Assembly (NCBI RefSeq): GCF_000190575.1
Contig: NC_015164.1
Coordinates: 682,001 to 746,000 of the forward strand
Length of the DNA stretch: 64,000 nt
Source: Phocaeicola salanitronis DSM 18170
GTDB taxonomy: Bacteria > Bacteroidota > Bacteroidia > Bacteroidales > Bacteroidaceae
Direction of reading: 5' to 3'
The position numbers and the translations under genes are program-made. The notes beneath the pieces were generated by a model that saw only the letters and a list, made by a program, of their open reading frames with translations, did not search any database and was not told where the DNA came from. Below are positions 17,909 to 26,526 of the stretch, piece after piece; the first letter of the stretch is position 1, and each line of letters begins with the position of its first letter.

Positions 17909-18415
17909 ATGATTACCGAAAAAGATGCTATTGATTTAATCATGCTTGCCGAAGAATTGGAGATAAATGTTTTCATTGACGGCGGCTGGGGTGTAGATGC
18001 ATTGTTAGGCGAACAAACGAGAGAACATCAAGACATTGACTTGTTTGTGGAAGAAAGGCAGGCTGTGCGTTTCATTCATGCTTTACATCAACAGGGATTC
18101 AAGGAACGGACAGAAACATATTCCACTCCGCAGCACATCGTTTTCACAGATGCGGATGGGCGGACGGTGGATTTGCATTTGTTTACATATACTTCGGAAA
18201 GGAAGATTGTTTTTGAAGGAGCAATTTATCCGGCAGACACGTTCAATGGAGAAGGTTGTATCGGCAGAAAAAAAGTGTCGTGTATTCCTCCCCAGGTACA
18301 GGTCGCTTTCCACACAGGATATGTTTTTGATGAAAACGATATTAAAGATGTGCTTGCCTTGTGTTATCATTTCCATATTCCTATCCCTGAAGAATACAAG
18401 CCTTATGCTAAGTAA
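17909..18415 (+). CDS. LinA-like nucleotidyltransferase domain protein
   Basis: A 168-residue protein resembling lincosamide O-nucleotidyltransferases. DGGWGVDALLG (residues 24-34) followed by REHQDIDLFV, with D42 and D44 as the likely metal ligands, is the catalytic core. A third acidic position is in RTVDLHLF. The length is right for the LinA group. Proteins with this signature include both drug-resistance enzymes and uncharacterised cellular ones, so clindamycin inactivation is possible but not shown. It shares its promoter sequence with the GrpB-like gene. Confidence 0.75.
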   Translation: MITEKDAIDLIMLAEELEINVFIDGGWGVDALLGEQTREHQDIDLFVEERQAVRFIHALHQQGFKERTETYSTPQHIVFTDADGRTVDLHLFTYTSERKIVFEGAIYPADTFNGEGCIGRKKVSCIPPQVQVAFHTGYVFDENDIKDVLALCYHFHIPIPEEYKPYAK

Positions 18416-18514
18416 TCCGCCCCCATCCGAAGCTCCGACAAATCTTACAGGAGAAAGTACTATTCCTGGCAGAGGCTTTCCTTCTTCCTTCAAAATTCCT
18501 ACAAAATCCGCTCC

Positions 18515-18522
18515 TACCTTTG
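18515..18522 (+). promoter_or_regulatory. -7 box ahead of the broken EamA gene
   Basis: TACCTTTG at 18515-18522 lies 47 bp before the start codon. Confidence 0.4.
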
Positions 18523-18569
18523 CGCAGATACAATAACTTTGCAACCGACTTAAAAACAGGAAAGCGATT

Positions 18570-18986
18570 ATGTGGAAATACTATGCACTGCTGTCCGCCC
18601 TCTTTGCCGCGCTGACCGCTATCTTCGCCAAGGTGGGCGTGAAAGACATTAATTCAGATTTGGCTACGGCTATCCGCACCACCGTCATCCTGCTGCTGAC
18701 GTGGGGCATCGTGCTCTTCGGGCAGCACGTGGGCGAGATAAGGGAGATACCGCGTCATGCCTAGCTCTTCCTTGTGCTGAGCGGCGTGGCGACGGGGCTG
18801 TCGTGGTTGTTCTATTTCAAGGCACTGCAGACAGGCGACGTGTCGCGCGTGGCGCCGATAGACAAACTGAGCGTCGTCATCACCATCTGTCTGTCGTTCC
18901 TGTTTCTGAAGGAACCGGTCAGCCTGCGGGTTGTGGCGGGCGCGCTGCTAATTACGGGCGGAAGTATCATCATGTTAATCAAGTAA
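18570..18986 (+). pseudogene. EamA-family small transporter, one nonsense codon
   Basis: The frame encodes a 138-residue, four- to five-helix single-EamA-domain transporter of the DMT superfamily. It is interrupted only by TAG at codon 65 (18762-18764). Both sides match the family: LLSALFAALTAIFAKVGV before the stop, and LSGVATGLSWLFYFKALQTG then RVAPIDKLSVVITI after it. A single base change would restore it. The rest of the frame is undamaged, so the mutation looks recent, or may be a sequence error. Confidence 0.85.
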
Positions 18987-18993
18987 GCGCAGG

Positions 18994-19710
18994 TCAGATG
19001 CTGTTGGTTATCCGTTCTTTTACCTTACTCCATGCATTTGTATTGAAGAGGCAACAACGGTCCATTGCCTGATACATTTCTTTAAAACGGCTTGCCGGAA
19101 TCACAAAACTCAGCACATTGCTTTCTACATAAGGGCGCACGGAAGGGTCGAGCAGACCTATAAACGTACGACGGCCGCCTGTTCTGTTTTCTTTTACGGC
19201 TTGGGCTACAACTGATGAACAGCCTGAGCCGAAAATGCAGGAGACAGCATCATCGGCGTTATTGTCGAAGAATGCCCAAGTTGCCAGTCCTGACAGCATG
19301 TCGGGAGTAGCAAAAAACAAAATCCCTTCCATGGGTTCAAAACTCTCTACGCGGTCAATCCGGATGAAATTAAGATACTTTTTAGCAGCCGGCCGTATAT
19401 CAAGCCGTTCAATGCACGTTATCACATCTTCCGGAGAAGCCTTGTAGCGTTCTTTATGTGACACAAAGCCGGGCACATGCTCAGGCATCGGCGCAAAGGC
19501 GGTATAGAGCTTGCCACCGCCACAACCGATGGTCTCGGCATTCAGGCTAAGCCCTTTCCCTTTTCTCGCGGCATCCATTCCCTTAAAGAGACAACCGTTT
19601 ATCTTATCTGTATCTGCCACCGGCTCGTTATCATAATAGAACAGAAGCGGAAGTTCCGCCGTTTCACCAAAAGCCTGGCGGTATTTGCTGATGAATGTCT
19701 GAGTATCCAT
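18994..19710 (-). CDS. DUF169 family protein
   Basis: A 238-residue protein of the DUF169 family, recognised by ETIGCGGGKLYTAF, GILFFATPDMLSGLATWAFF and SGCSSVVAQAVKEN. Conserved cysteines suggest a metal or redox role, but no function is established. No signal peptide. It is convergent with the broken EamA gene (7 bp apart). Confidence 0.82.
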   Translation of the reverse strand: MDTQTFISKYRQAFGETAELPLLFYYDNEPVADTDKINGCLFKGMDAARKGKGLSLNAETIGCGGGKLYTAFAPMPEHVPGFVSHKERYKASPEDVITCIERLDIRPAAKKYLNFIRIDRVESFEPMEGILFFATPDMLSGLATWAFFDNNADDAVSCIFGSGCSSVVAQAVKENRTGGRRTFIGLLDPSVRPYVESNVLSFVIPASRFKEMYQAMDRCCLFNTNAWSKVKERITNSI

Positions 19711-19792
19711 ATCTTTTTCAGTATAAGTAGTTTTGTGGATAAATATAGTGAAAAATTCGATTCTTCTTCAATATATCTTCAAATTTCACTAT

Positions 19793-19800
19793 TACCTTTG
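19793..19800 (+). promoter_or_regulatory. Promoter-like box before peptide-repeat copy 2
   Basis: TACCTTTG at 19793-19800, 17 bp ahead of an ATG that opens the frame through the repeat. Confidence 0.45.
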
Positions 19801-19816
19801 TTTCTCATCAAACGCA

Positions 19817-20056
19817 ATGAAACTGCTGATTATTGAAGACGGAAGTATTTCTCCCCCGAATAATCGTTTCCGCATCGGGATTGCATTATCGTTGCAGCCA
19901 GCTTCTATTTATGGTTTCCATATCAAAACCGTACGGTTTCCATATCAAGAACGTACGGTTTCCATATGGAGAACGTATGGTTTTGATATCAAGAACGTAA
20001 AAGTATGCCTACTGAAACAACGATATAGATTACATGCAAAACCAAATGTTCATTAA
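19817..20056 (+). CDS. Small ORF through the dispersed repeat (copy 2)
   Basis: A 79-residue open frame, MKLLIIEDGSISPPNNRFRI then the repeat-encoded segment SIYGFHIKTVRFPYQERTVS and onward, ending AKPNVH. MKLLIIED is the typical first strand of a response regulator receiver domain, but the similarity stops where the repeat begins. Either the repeat truncated a regulator gene, or the start is coincidental. Expression is plausible from the TACCTTTG box; function unknown. Confidence 0.35.
   Translation: MKLLIIEDGSISPPNNRFRIGIALSLQPASIYGFHIKTVRFPYQERTVSIWRTYGFDIKNVKVCLLKQRYRLHAKPNVH
19848..20045 (+). repeat. Dispersed ~195 bp repeat with peptide frame, copy 2
   Basis: Second copy of the element at 8703-8900, in the same orientation. 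As in copy 1, it lies after a minus-strand gene start, before the 3' end of another minus-strand gene, and behind a TAnnTTTG box. Confidence 0.7.
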
Positions 20057-20091
20057 TGTCTTATCCTTTTATATGTTGTATGCCATCAAAA

Positions 20092-20124
20092 GCAGAGACG
20101 ATGTGTGGTGCACATCGTCTCTGC
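20092..20124. repeat. AGACGATGTG hairpin, copy 1
   Basis: Perfect 14 bp stem: GCAGAGACGATGTG (20092-20105) and CACATCGTCTCTGC (20111-20124) with a 5 nt loop. The same palindrome core recurs at 44644-44663. It lies about 65 bp past the gcvP stop and may help end transcription. Confidence 0.65.
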
Positions 20125-20188
20125 GGAAACGGCATAGAACATGCAGGAAATGCACAAATCCATGCCGTGAAAGGAATAAAGTTGGTTC

Positions 20189-23038
20189 TTATTCGAATTT
20201 CCCGTATCGTGTGGGAAGAAGTTTCCGGTCGCCTAACGTGTTGTCTACACGGGCAACGTTAATCCAAAATTTATTTTCGCGTACGCTTTCAATCGGATAA
20301 ACTGCTTTTGTGCGGGTGTAGGCATGTTGCCAATTATCGGAAACGGCCTCATATTCGGGATGCGGAGCGTTAACGAGAACATTGTCTTCCTTCGAAGCTT
20401 CCCCATTCTTAATCTCCTCTATCTCGTTCCAAATAGAGAGCATACAGTCTATAAAATTATTCAGTTCGGCAAGGCTTTCGCTTTCGGTCGGCTCAATCAT
20501 TAAGGTGCCGTGAACAGGGAAAGAAAGCGTAGGCGCATGATAGCCATAATCCATCAGACGTTTGGCGATGTCATTCTCGGTGATGCCGCTTTCCTCGTGT
20601 ATCTTCCGGCATTCCAGAATCATTTCATGTCCGACGTATCCGTTGATGCCCCGGTAAACCGTTCCGTAAGTATCATTCAGAGAGGCAGCCAAGTAATTGG
20701 CGTTCAGGATGGCAGCTTTCGTTGCACGCTCCAGCCCTTCTGTCCCCATCATGCAAATGTATCCGTAAGTGATAGGCAATATGCCGGCACTTCCAAACGG
20801 AGCCGCAGAGACTTCGTTCGTTTCATTGCCAAAGAGTGCATGCCCCGGTAAGAAAGGAATCAGATGCTTGGATACGCATACCGGGCCAACTCCCGGACCA
20901 CCGCCTCCATGGGGGCTGGCAAAAGTCTTGTGCAGATTCAGATGGCACAAATCTGCCCCGATGGTACTCGGATTGGTAAGCCCTACCTGTGCGTTCATAT
21001 TGGCGCCGTCCATGTAGACCTGCGCGCCGCATTGATGAATAATCTGGCAGATTTCCACAATATCGTTTTCAAAGATGCCGTGCGTAGAAGGATAGGTAAT
21101 CATCAAGGCGGCAAGGCGGTCTTGATTGGCTTCGGCTTTGGCGCGCAAATCGTTAATGTCTACGTTACCTTGTTCATCGCAAGCGCATGTCAGGGTTTCG
21201 TATCCGGCTTGTACAGCCGATGCGGGATTGGTTCCGTGTGCCGATGCGGGAATCAGAATCAGATTGCGGTGCCCTTGCCCGATGCTTTCCAAATAGCTTC
21301 GGATAATGCGCAATCCGGTATATTCGCCGGCTGCTCCCGAATTGGGTTGGAAGGTAATGCCGTCAAATCCAGTGATAGCAAGCAATTGTTTCGACAGGTT
21401 ATCAATCAGTTCATGATATCCTTGCGCCTGGTCTTCAGGCACCAATGGATGGATATTCATCCAAGCAGCGTTGCTAAGCGGAAGCATTTCGGCTGCTGCA
21501 TTCAGTTTCATGGTACACGAACCTAATGAAATCATGGAATGGGCAAGGGAAATGTCCTTACGTTCCAGCCGCTTGATGTAACGCATCATTTCGGTTTCGG
21601 TGTGATAGCGGCAGAACACCTCGTGAGTGAGGAAAGCAGATTGCCGGCACATTTCTTTCTTTAAGGAAGAGCATTCAGGAATGTTATCCACTTCGTGTAC
21701 AGATTCTTCTGCAGCGATGCCGAGTATCGTTAGCAGGTGGTTGGCATCGGCGGCTGTAGTGGCTTCATCCACGCTGATGCCGACATCACCGTTTTCGAAA
21801 TAACGCAAGTTGACCTCCTTGCTTAACGCGATGGTCTGCAATTTCTCTTGAGACACATGAGCGGGAAGTTGCAGGCGAAGCGTATCGAAAAAGTCCTCGT
21901 TCCGTTCTGCATATCCCAACTTGACTGCTTGCTTATCCAACCAGCTGGCTATGCTGTGGATGCGCGCGGCTATTTCCCGGATACCTTCCGCTCCGTGCCA
22001 TACGGCATAGAATCCGGACATAGTAGCAAGCAAGGCTTGGGCAGTGCAGATGTTCGAAGTCGCTTTCTCACGCTTGATGTGTTGTTCGCGTGTCTGGAGA
22101 GCCATCCGATAGCACAAATGCCCGTATTTGTCTTTCGAGAGTCCGATGATGCGTCCGGGCATGTTGCGCTTATATTCATCACGTGTGGCGAAATAGGCGG
22201 CAGAAGGTCCCCCATAAAACATCGGGATACCCAAACGCTGGGTGCTTCCGAATACGATGTCGGCTCCCCACTCGCCGGGAGGCACCAGCAAGGCAAGACT
22301 CAGGATATCCGCATCAACCGCTACCTTGCATGAGGCTTCATGGGCGCGGAGGGTAAAGTTGCGGTAATCTTCAATATTCCCGCTATTATTAGGATACTGC
22401 ACGATACACCCAAAGATATCGGGCGTAAATTCCAGTTCCTTATAGCTTCCTGTTCTCACTTCGATGCCCTGAGGTATGGCACGGGTACGGATTACCGAAA
22501 GCACTTGCGGGAATACCTCACTATCGACAAAGAGGGTATTAGCTCCTGCCTTTTGTTGAGCACGGCTTCGCAATGCATGCATCATGGTTGCAGCTTCGGC
22601 GGCTGCAGTGGCTTCATCCAGTAAAGAACAATTGGCGAGGGGCATTGCGGTCAGGTCGCTTACAGCGGTCTGGAAATTAATGAGCGCTTCCAGACGTCCT
22701 TGCGAAATTTCGGTCTGATAGGGAGTGTATGATGTGTACCATACCGGATTTTCGAAAACATTCCGTTGGATAACAGCGGGCGTAATGCTATCGTACCAGC
22801 CTGTACCAATGTAAGACTTGTAAATTTTATTATGAGATGCAAGCTGTGCAATGTGTCCGGCAAATTCGCGTTCGGTCATAGCGGAAGGCAAATCCAAGGG
22901 ATGTTTCAAGCGAATTCCTTTTGGGATGACCTTATCTATCAGTTCATCTATTGTTTTAACACCTATTTTCCCCAACATTTGGGGCAGGTCTGAATCTGTA
23001 ATGCCAATATGACGGTTGGCAAAAACATTTGTTTTCAT
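20189..23038 (-). CDS. gcvP: Glycine dehydrogenase (decarboxylating), P protein
   Basis: The pyridoxal phosphate enzyme of the glycine cleavage system; it decarboxylates glycine and passes the aminomethyl group to the H protein. At 949 residues it is the fused single-chain form. The PLP lysine is in HLNLHKTFASPHGGGGPG, and RHIGITDSDLPQML opens the protein as in the family. gcvT and gcvH are not nearby. It follows the MBL hydrolase by about 30 bp on the same strand. With glyA and fhs elsewhere in the window it supplies one-carbon units. Confidence 0.97.
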   Translation of the reverse strand: MKTNVFANRHIGITDSDLPQMLGKIGVKTIDELIDKVIPKGIRLKHPLDLPSAMTEREFAGHIAQLASHNKIYKSYIGTGWYDSITPAVIQRNVFENPVWYTSYTPYQTEISQGRLEALINFQTAVSDLTAMPLANCSLLDEATAAAEAATMMHALRSRAQQKAGANTLFVDSEVFPQVLSVIRTRAIPQGIEVRTGSYKELEFTPDIFGCIVQYPNNSGNIEDYRNFTLRAHEASCKVAVDADILSLALLVPPGEWGADIVFGSTQRLGIPMFYGGPSAAYFATRDEYKRNMPGRIIGLSKDKYGHLCYRMALQTREQHIKREKATSNICTAQALLATMSGFYAVWHGAEGIREIAARIHSIASWLDKQAVKLGYAERNEDFFDTLRLQLPAHVSQEKLQTIALSKEVNLRYFENGDVGISVDEATTAADANHLLTILGIAAEESVHEVDNIPECSSLKKEMCRQSAFLTHEVFCRYHTETEMMRYIKRLERKDISLAHSMISLGSCTMKLNAAAEMLPLSNAAWMNIHPLVPEDQAQGYHELIDNLSKQLLAITGFDGITFQPNSGAAGEYTGLRIIRSYLESIGQGHRNLILIPASAHGTNPASAVQAGYETLTCACDEQGNVDINDLRAKAEANQDRLAALMITYPSTHGIFENDIVEICQIIHQCGAQVYMDGANMNAQVGLTNPSTIGADLCHLNLHKTFASPHGGGGPGVGPVCVSKHLIPFLPGHALFGNETNEVSAAPFGSAGILPITYGYICMMGTEGLERATKAAILNANYLAASLNDTYGTVYRGINGYVGHEMILECRKIHEESGITENDIAKRLMDYGYHAPTLSFPVHGTLMIEPTESESLAELNNFIDCMLSIWNEIEEIKNGEASKEDNVLVNAPHPEYEAVSDNWQHAYTRTKAVYPIESVRENKFWINVARVDNTLGDRKLLPTRYGKFE

Positions 23039-23069
23039 GGTCAGTTTTAGTTTATGAGGTTAAGGCTTT

Positions 23070-23708
23070 TCATTTAAAATAAGGATTGTCTATCTTTTCT
23101 TTTCCGATGGTAGTGGAATCCCCATGTCCGGGGTAAACCACGGTTTCGTCGGGAAGAGTAAAAAGTTTGCTTACGATGCCATCCATCAGTTCTCCGAAGT
23201 CACCTCCTTCCAAATCTGCACGTCCGATGCTTCCCCGGAACAATACGTCTCCGCTAAATGCGCATGAGTGTGCCGCATCGTAATACACGATGCTTCCGGG
23301 CGAATGTCCGGGCACATGGATGGCTTTCAATTCTGTATTGCCGAAGCGGATGATGTCTCCGTCCGAAACATATCCGCCCAAGGGAACCGGAGGCTCATTG
23401 GGCGGGAAGCCGAACGCATGGCATTGGGCAGGCAATCTGTCCAATAAGAATTCATCTTTCCGGTTGGCTTCTGCCCGAAGATTGAATTCCCTAAGCATAA
23501 ACGGATTTCCGAAAACATGATCTAAATGCAGGTGGGTATTGAGCAGGTGCTTTATCCTAAGATGATTTCCGTTGATGTATTGTTTCAGCTTCTGCTGCTC
23601 TTCGGGATAATAGCATCCCGCATCAATCACAACGGCTTCTCCCGTTTCGTCGGAAAGGACATAACAGTTAACGGGAAACATATTGAATTCAAAACGTTTG
23701 ATTATCAT
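23070..23708 (-). CDS. MBL-fold metallo-hydrolase (glyoxalase II-like)
   Basis: A 212-residue metallo-beta-lactamase-fold hydrolase. The metal motif is THLHLDHVFG, with further ligands in VPGHSPGSIVY, FSGDVLF and YPGHGDSTT. The short form resembles YcbL/glyoxalase II-like thioester hydrolases rather than full glyoxalase II; the substrate is unknown. Start MIIKRFEFNMFPVNCY at 23708 is preferred over 23732, which would overlap rsmG. Lies 11 bp after rsmG in the same operon. Confidence 0.88.
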   Translation of the reverse strand: MIIKRFEFNMFPVNCYVLSDETGEAVVIDAGCYYPEEQQKLKQYINGNHLRIKHLLNTHLHLDHVFGNPFMLREFNLRAEANRKDEFLLDRLPAQCHAFGFPPNEPPVPLGGYVSDGDIIRFGNTELKAIHVPGHSPGSIVYYDAAHSCAFSGDVLFRGSIGRADLEGGDFGELMDGIVSKLFTLPDETVVYPGHGDSTTIGKEKIDNPYFK

Positions 23709-23719
23709 GGGGTAATTAC

Positions 23720-24352
23720 TTAATTTATACAAACATAAATTACCTTTTTGGTCTCGAAATATTCTTCCTTAAAGAAGTCTTTCAGATTAGTCACCATGAC
23801 CTGGTGCCTCACTGATTGTATTTCATGTTGCAATTCGCCTCCTTTTAAGCAAATCAGTCCGTTGGGAAGGGCATTGCTTTCTTCTTTTTTAATGTTCTTC
23901 CGTACGATTTTTATTAAGTCAGGAAGAGGCATCACGGCACGGCTTACAACGAAATCGAACATGCGTTTTTCTTCTTCAGCCCTGCAATGACGCGCCGTTA
24001 CGTTTTTCAATTCTATGGCATTTGCCACTTCCGTAGCCACTTTCACTTTCTTTCCGATGCTGTCTACCAGATGGAAAGACACTTCCGGGAAGAGAATGGC
24101 AAGAGGGATGCCCGGAAATCCGCCTCCTGTTCCTAAATCCATGACTTCGGTTCCGGGACGGAAATGAATGACTTTTGCAATGCCTAACGAATGCAATATA
24201 TGATGTTCGTATAAGTTTCCGATATCTTTTCGGGAGATTACGTTGATTTTGCTATTCCAATAGGTGTACAAATCCCAAAGGGCAGCGAATTGCTCCTTTT
24301 GTGTATCGGTCAAGTCTGGAAAATAATTCTGAATTATGTCCGCCATATCCAT
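23720..24352 (-). CDS. rsmG: 16S rRNA (guanine-527-N7)-methyltransferase
   Basis: RsmG (GidB) methylates G527 of 16S rRNA with SAM. The protein is 210 residues (or 208 from the second ATG). VMDLGTGGGFPGIPLAILFP is the SAM-binding loop and FVVSRAVMPL is the family's downstream motif. YTYWNSKINVISRKDI is the typical N-terminal block. Loss of RsmG in other bacteria gives low-level streptomycin resistance. It lies 3 bp after the DUF3298 lipoprotein gene. Confidence 0.95.
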   Translation of the reverse strand: MDMADIIQNYFPDLTDTQKEQFAALWDLYTYWNSKINVISRKDIGNLYEHHILHSLGIAKVIHFRPGTEVMDLGTGGGFPGIPLAILFPEVSFHLVDSIGKKVKVATEVANAIELKNVTARHCRAEEEKRMFDFVVSRAVMPLPDLIKIVRKNIKKEESNALPNGLICLKGGELQHEIQSVRHQVMVTNLKDFFKEEYFETKKVIYVCIN

Positions 24353-24355
24353 GCA

Positions 24356-25207
24356 TCATTGTTTTAAATAAGACTGAATGTCATCGTAATTTACGGTCAA
24401 CCGGAAATCTCCGGCAGAGTAAGGGGCAATTTCATACCGGTTATAGTAAAAGGTGACTCCTTCTTTCCCTAAGATAAAGTTAGCGGGAATATAAAGGTAT
24501 GTATCCAGCAAGATACCCATGGATTGCAGCCCGTCGAGCGAAGTAATGGTATCGATACCGGTCCGTTTGTTCACTTCCTTAATCAGCTCGTTCATGATGA
24601 GCTTGCAAATGTTGGCTGTATCTTTCACGTTGAACACATCTTCTTCGCTCAATATCTTTCCCGTTTCCTGACTGACATTTAAACAAGTGATTTCGGTGTT
24701 GGGATGAGCGCCTCCCGTGTACCGGAAATCAGTCAGGGTATAATTCCAAATGCCCTTTCTTCCTTCTTTCATTTCTGTATTCAGCTGGTATTCGTAATTA
24801 TACCATGCCGGCACATCATCCGGCTTCATTCCGTTGTGAAGATCTGCCTCGAACAAGCTTTTCACATCAGACTTGTAATTTTCAATGTAGTTTTCAGTTA
24901 AAGCCTGCAAGACCTCATCAGGTCGGGCTGTTTCGTATTGGGGTCCGAAAAAATGCTTTATTACCGTAGTATTGATTTTCGGTGAAATTGAATCAGTCTC
25001 CGATATGGGCTGGAGATAAGAGATATCTAAACTGATTTTGCAAGACGGAACATTTTCACCCTCTTGCAGATAAACGATGGTATCGGTGCTTACAGTACAT
25101 ACCTGTGGAGGCATGTCCGCTTTCTTTTGGGGTTGGCAACCTGGCAACACCATACATCCGGTGGCACAGAGCATCATCGATAGCAATACTAATTTTCTCC
25201 TTTCCAT
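24356..25207 (-). CDS. DUF3298/DUF4163 lipoprotein
   Basis: A 283-residue lipoprotein; the signal peptide ends at a lipobox-like VLPGC near residue 24. The middle holds the DUF4163-like region, and YTGGAHPNTEITCLNV with LSEEDVF is the DUF3298 (RsiV-type) signature. RsiV-type domains bind lysozyme in Bacillus; a peptidoglycan or lysozyme-related role here is only an inference. First gene of the rsmG-MBL-gcvP set, behind a TACATTTG box at 25251-25244. Confidence 0.82.
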   Translation of the reverse strand: MERRKLVLLSMMLCATGCMVLPGCQPQKKADMPPQVCTVSTDTIVYLQEGENVPSCKISLDISYLQPISETDSISPKINTTVIKHFFGPQYETARPDEVLQALTENYIENYKSDVKSLFEADLHNGMKPDDVPAWYNYEYQLNTEMKEGRKGIWNYTLTDFRYTGGAHPNTEITCLNVSQETGKILSEEDVFNVKDTANICKLIMNELIKEVNKRTGIDTITSLDGLQSMGILLDTYLYIPANFILGKEGVTFYYNRYEIAPYSAGDFRLTVNYDDIQSYLKQ

Positions 25208-25368
25208 ATCATTTGTTTTTAGCGTTGGAATTTTTTTGCATTACAAATGTAATACAAATCCGTGAATAAATCAGTATAAAAGCAGACATCTTTCTGTTAT
25301 TGGAGGCAAGTATTTGGGAAAAGATGTTTTTTATTCTGGTTTTTCTTTCAAGAAAGTGTAATTTGGCT

Positions 25369-25376
25369 TACATTTG
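25369..25376 (+). promoter_or_regulatory. -7 box of lipB
   Basis: TACATTTG, 33 bp before the lipB start. Confidence 0.5.
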
Positions 25377-25409
25377 TTTAGATTTTAATTGTTCCAAAAA
25401 AGGGATTTT

Positions 25410-26081
25410 ATGAAAGCAAGCTTACAAATCGAATATTGGGGCACGATTCCTTACCGTGAAGCATGGGAAAGGCAGACGGCTTTGTTCAATGCACTGATAG
25501 CCGCACGGACCGGGCATGCCCCTTATGTGAACCGTCTAATCTTTTGCGAACATCCGCATGTATACACATTGGGAAAGCATGGAAAAGAAATGAATATGCT
25601 TTTGAACCAAGCTCAACTGAAGCAGATTGGGGCAGAACTGTTTCATATCGACCGGGGTGGAGACATTACCTATCACGGGCCGGGGCAGTTGGTGTGCTAC
25701 CCTATTCTATGCTTGGAAGACTTTCATTTGGGGGTGAAGGAATACATAGCCTTATTGGAAAATGCCGTTATCCGAGTATGCCGTTCGTATGGCATCGAAG
25801 CCGGAAGGGTAAAAGGAGCAACGGGAGTATGGCTTGCATCCGGCACACCCGAGGAACGGAAAATATGTGCCATCGGGGTGCGGTGCAGCCACTTCGTAAC
25901 AATGCATGGGCTGGCTCTGAATGTGAATACCGATTTACACTATTTCGGTTATATTCATCCGTGCGGCTTTATCAATAAAGGTGTAACATCGATAGCGCAC
26001 GAAACAGGGCACGAAGTTCCGATGGGAGAAGCCATAGGGAAGCTGGAAGCATGTTTAAATGAAGAATTGCTGCATTCATAA
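25410..26081 (+). CDS. lipB: Octanoyltransferase
   Basis: LipB transfers octanoate from acyl carrier protein to lipoyl domains such as GcvH. The 223-residue protein has RGGDITYHGPGQLVCYPI, the strongest family motif, then GATGVWL, and the catalytic pair: K in GVRCSHFVT-type context is replaced by the family cysteine in YIHPCGFINKGVTS. ATG at 25410 is chosen; an upstream TTG would add seven residues. It may support the glycine cleavage system encoded close by. Confidence 0.94.
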   Translation: MKASLQIEYWGTIPYREAWERQTALFNALIAARTGHAPYVNRLIFCEHPHVYTLGKHGKEMNMLLNQAQLKQIGAELFHIDRGGDITYHGPGQLVCYPILCLEDFHLGVKEYIALLENAVIRVCRSYGIEAGRVKGATGVWLASGTPEERKICAIGVRCSHFVTMHGLALNVNTDLHYFGYIHPCGFINKGVTSIAHETGHEVPMGEAIGKLEACLNEELLHS

Positions 26082-26526
26082 GCGTACGCGCCTCTGTTTA
26101 TCGGCCTATACATCCAATGCCCGAGGGGCGGATTCCAGCCGGGCGTTACAATTGTTACAAATGACAATTAAATAATTTGATGTTAAGAAGGCGGCACCAC
26201 CATCCCCACCACACGAAAGTGATACAATAAATAATATTATATATAAATGTATATTTATATATAATATTATTTATACATAAGAGTCTTCCTTCTTTCTTTT
26301 CCCGATTTTGATAATTGTCATTTGTAACAATTGTAACGCTTTGAGCTGTTCCGGTGGCTCCATGAGGACGTGCCGTCCTAAAACGGCTCCTTCATCTATG
26401 AGCATTTCCTTTTGGATATACCTGCGCCGCCCGATGCAGATAGTTGCGTGTGCCACCGCAAACATCCGGATTATCAGATATAGACATAACATCGCTTATT
26501 GGAAAACTCAAAACAGGCTCTTCCGT
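26082..26526. other. Intergenic region with an AT-palindrome island
   Basis: Most of this 445 bp gap is the island at 26143-26339. To its right, a minus-strand open frame of 73 codons (26492-26271, LIDEGAVLGRHVLMEPPEQL inside) reads like protein but runs into the island's right arm. It may be the remnant of a gene cut by the island; I do not recognise it. Confidence 0.4.
26143..26339. repeat. AT-palindrome island 1 with 28 bp inverted arms
   Basis: Arms 26143-26170 and 26312-26339 are perfect inverted repeats (GCGTTACAATTGTTACAAAT and on). They enclose an AT-only palindrome at about 26229-26272 (AATATTATATATAAAT and its mirror). ACGAAAG precedes the palindrome and CTTTCTTTT follows it. The same plan with different arm sequences occurs at 43947-44157 and 44226-44410. 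Confidence 0.7.
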
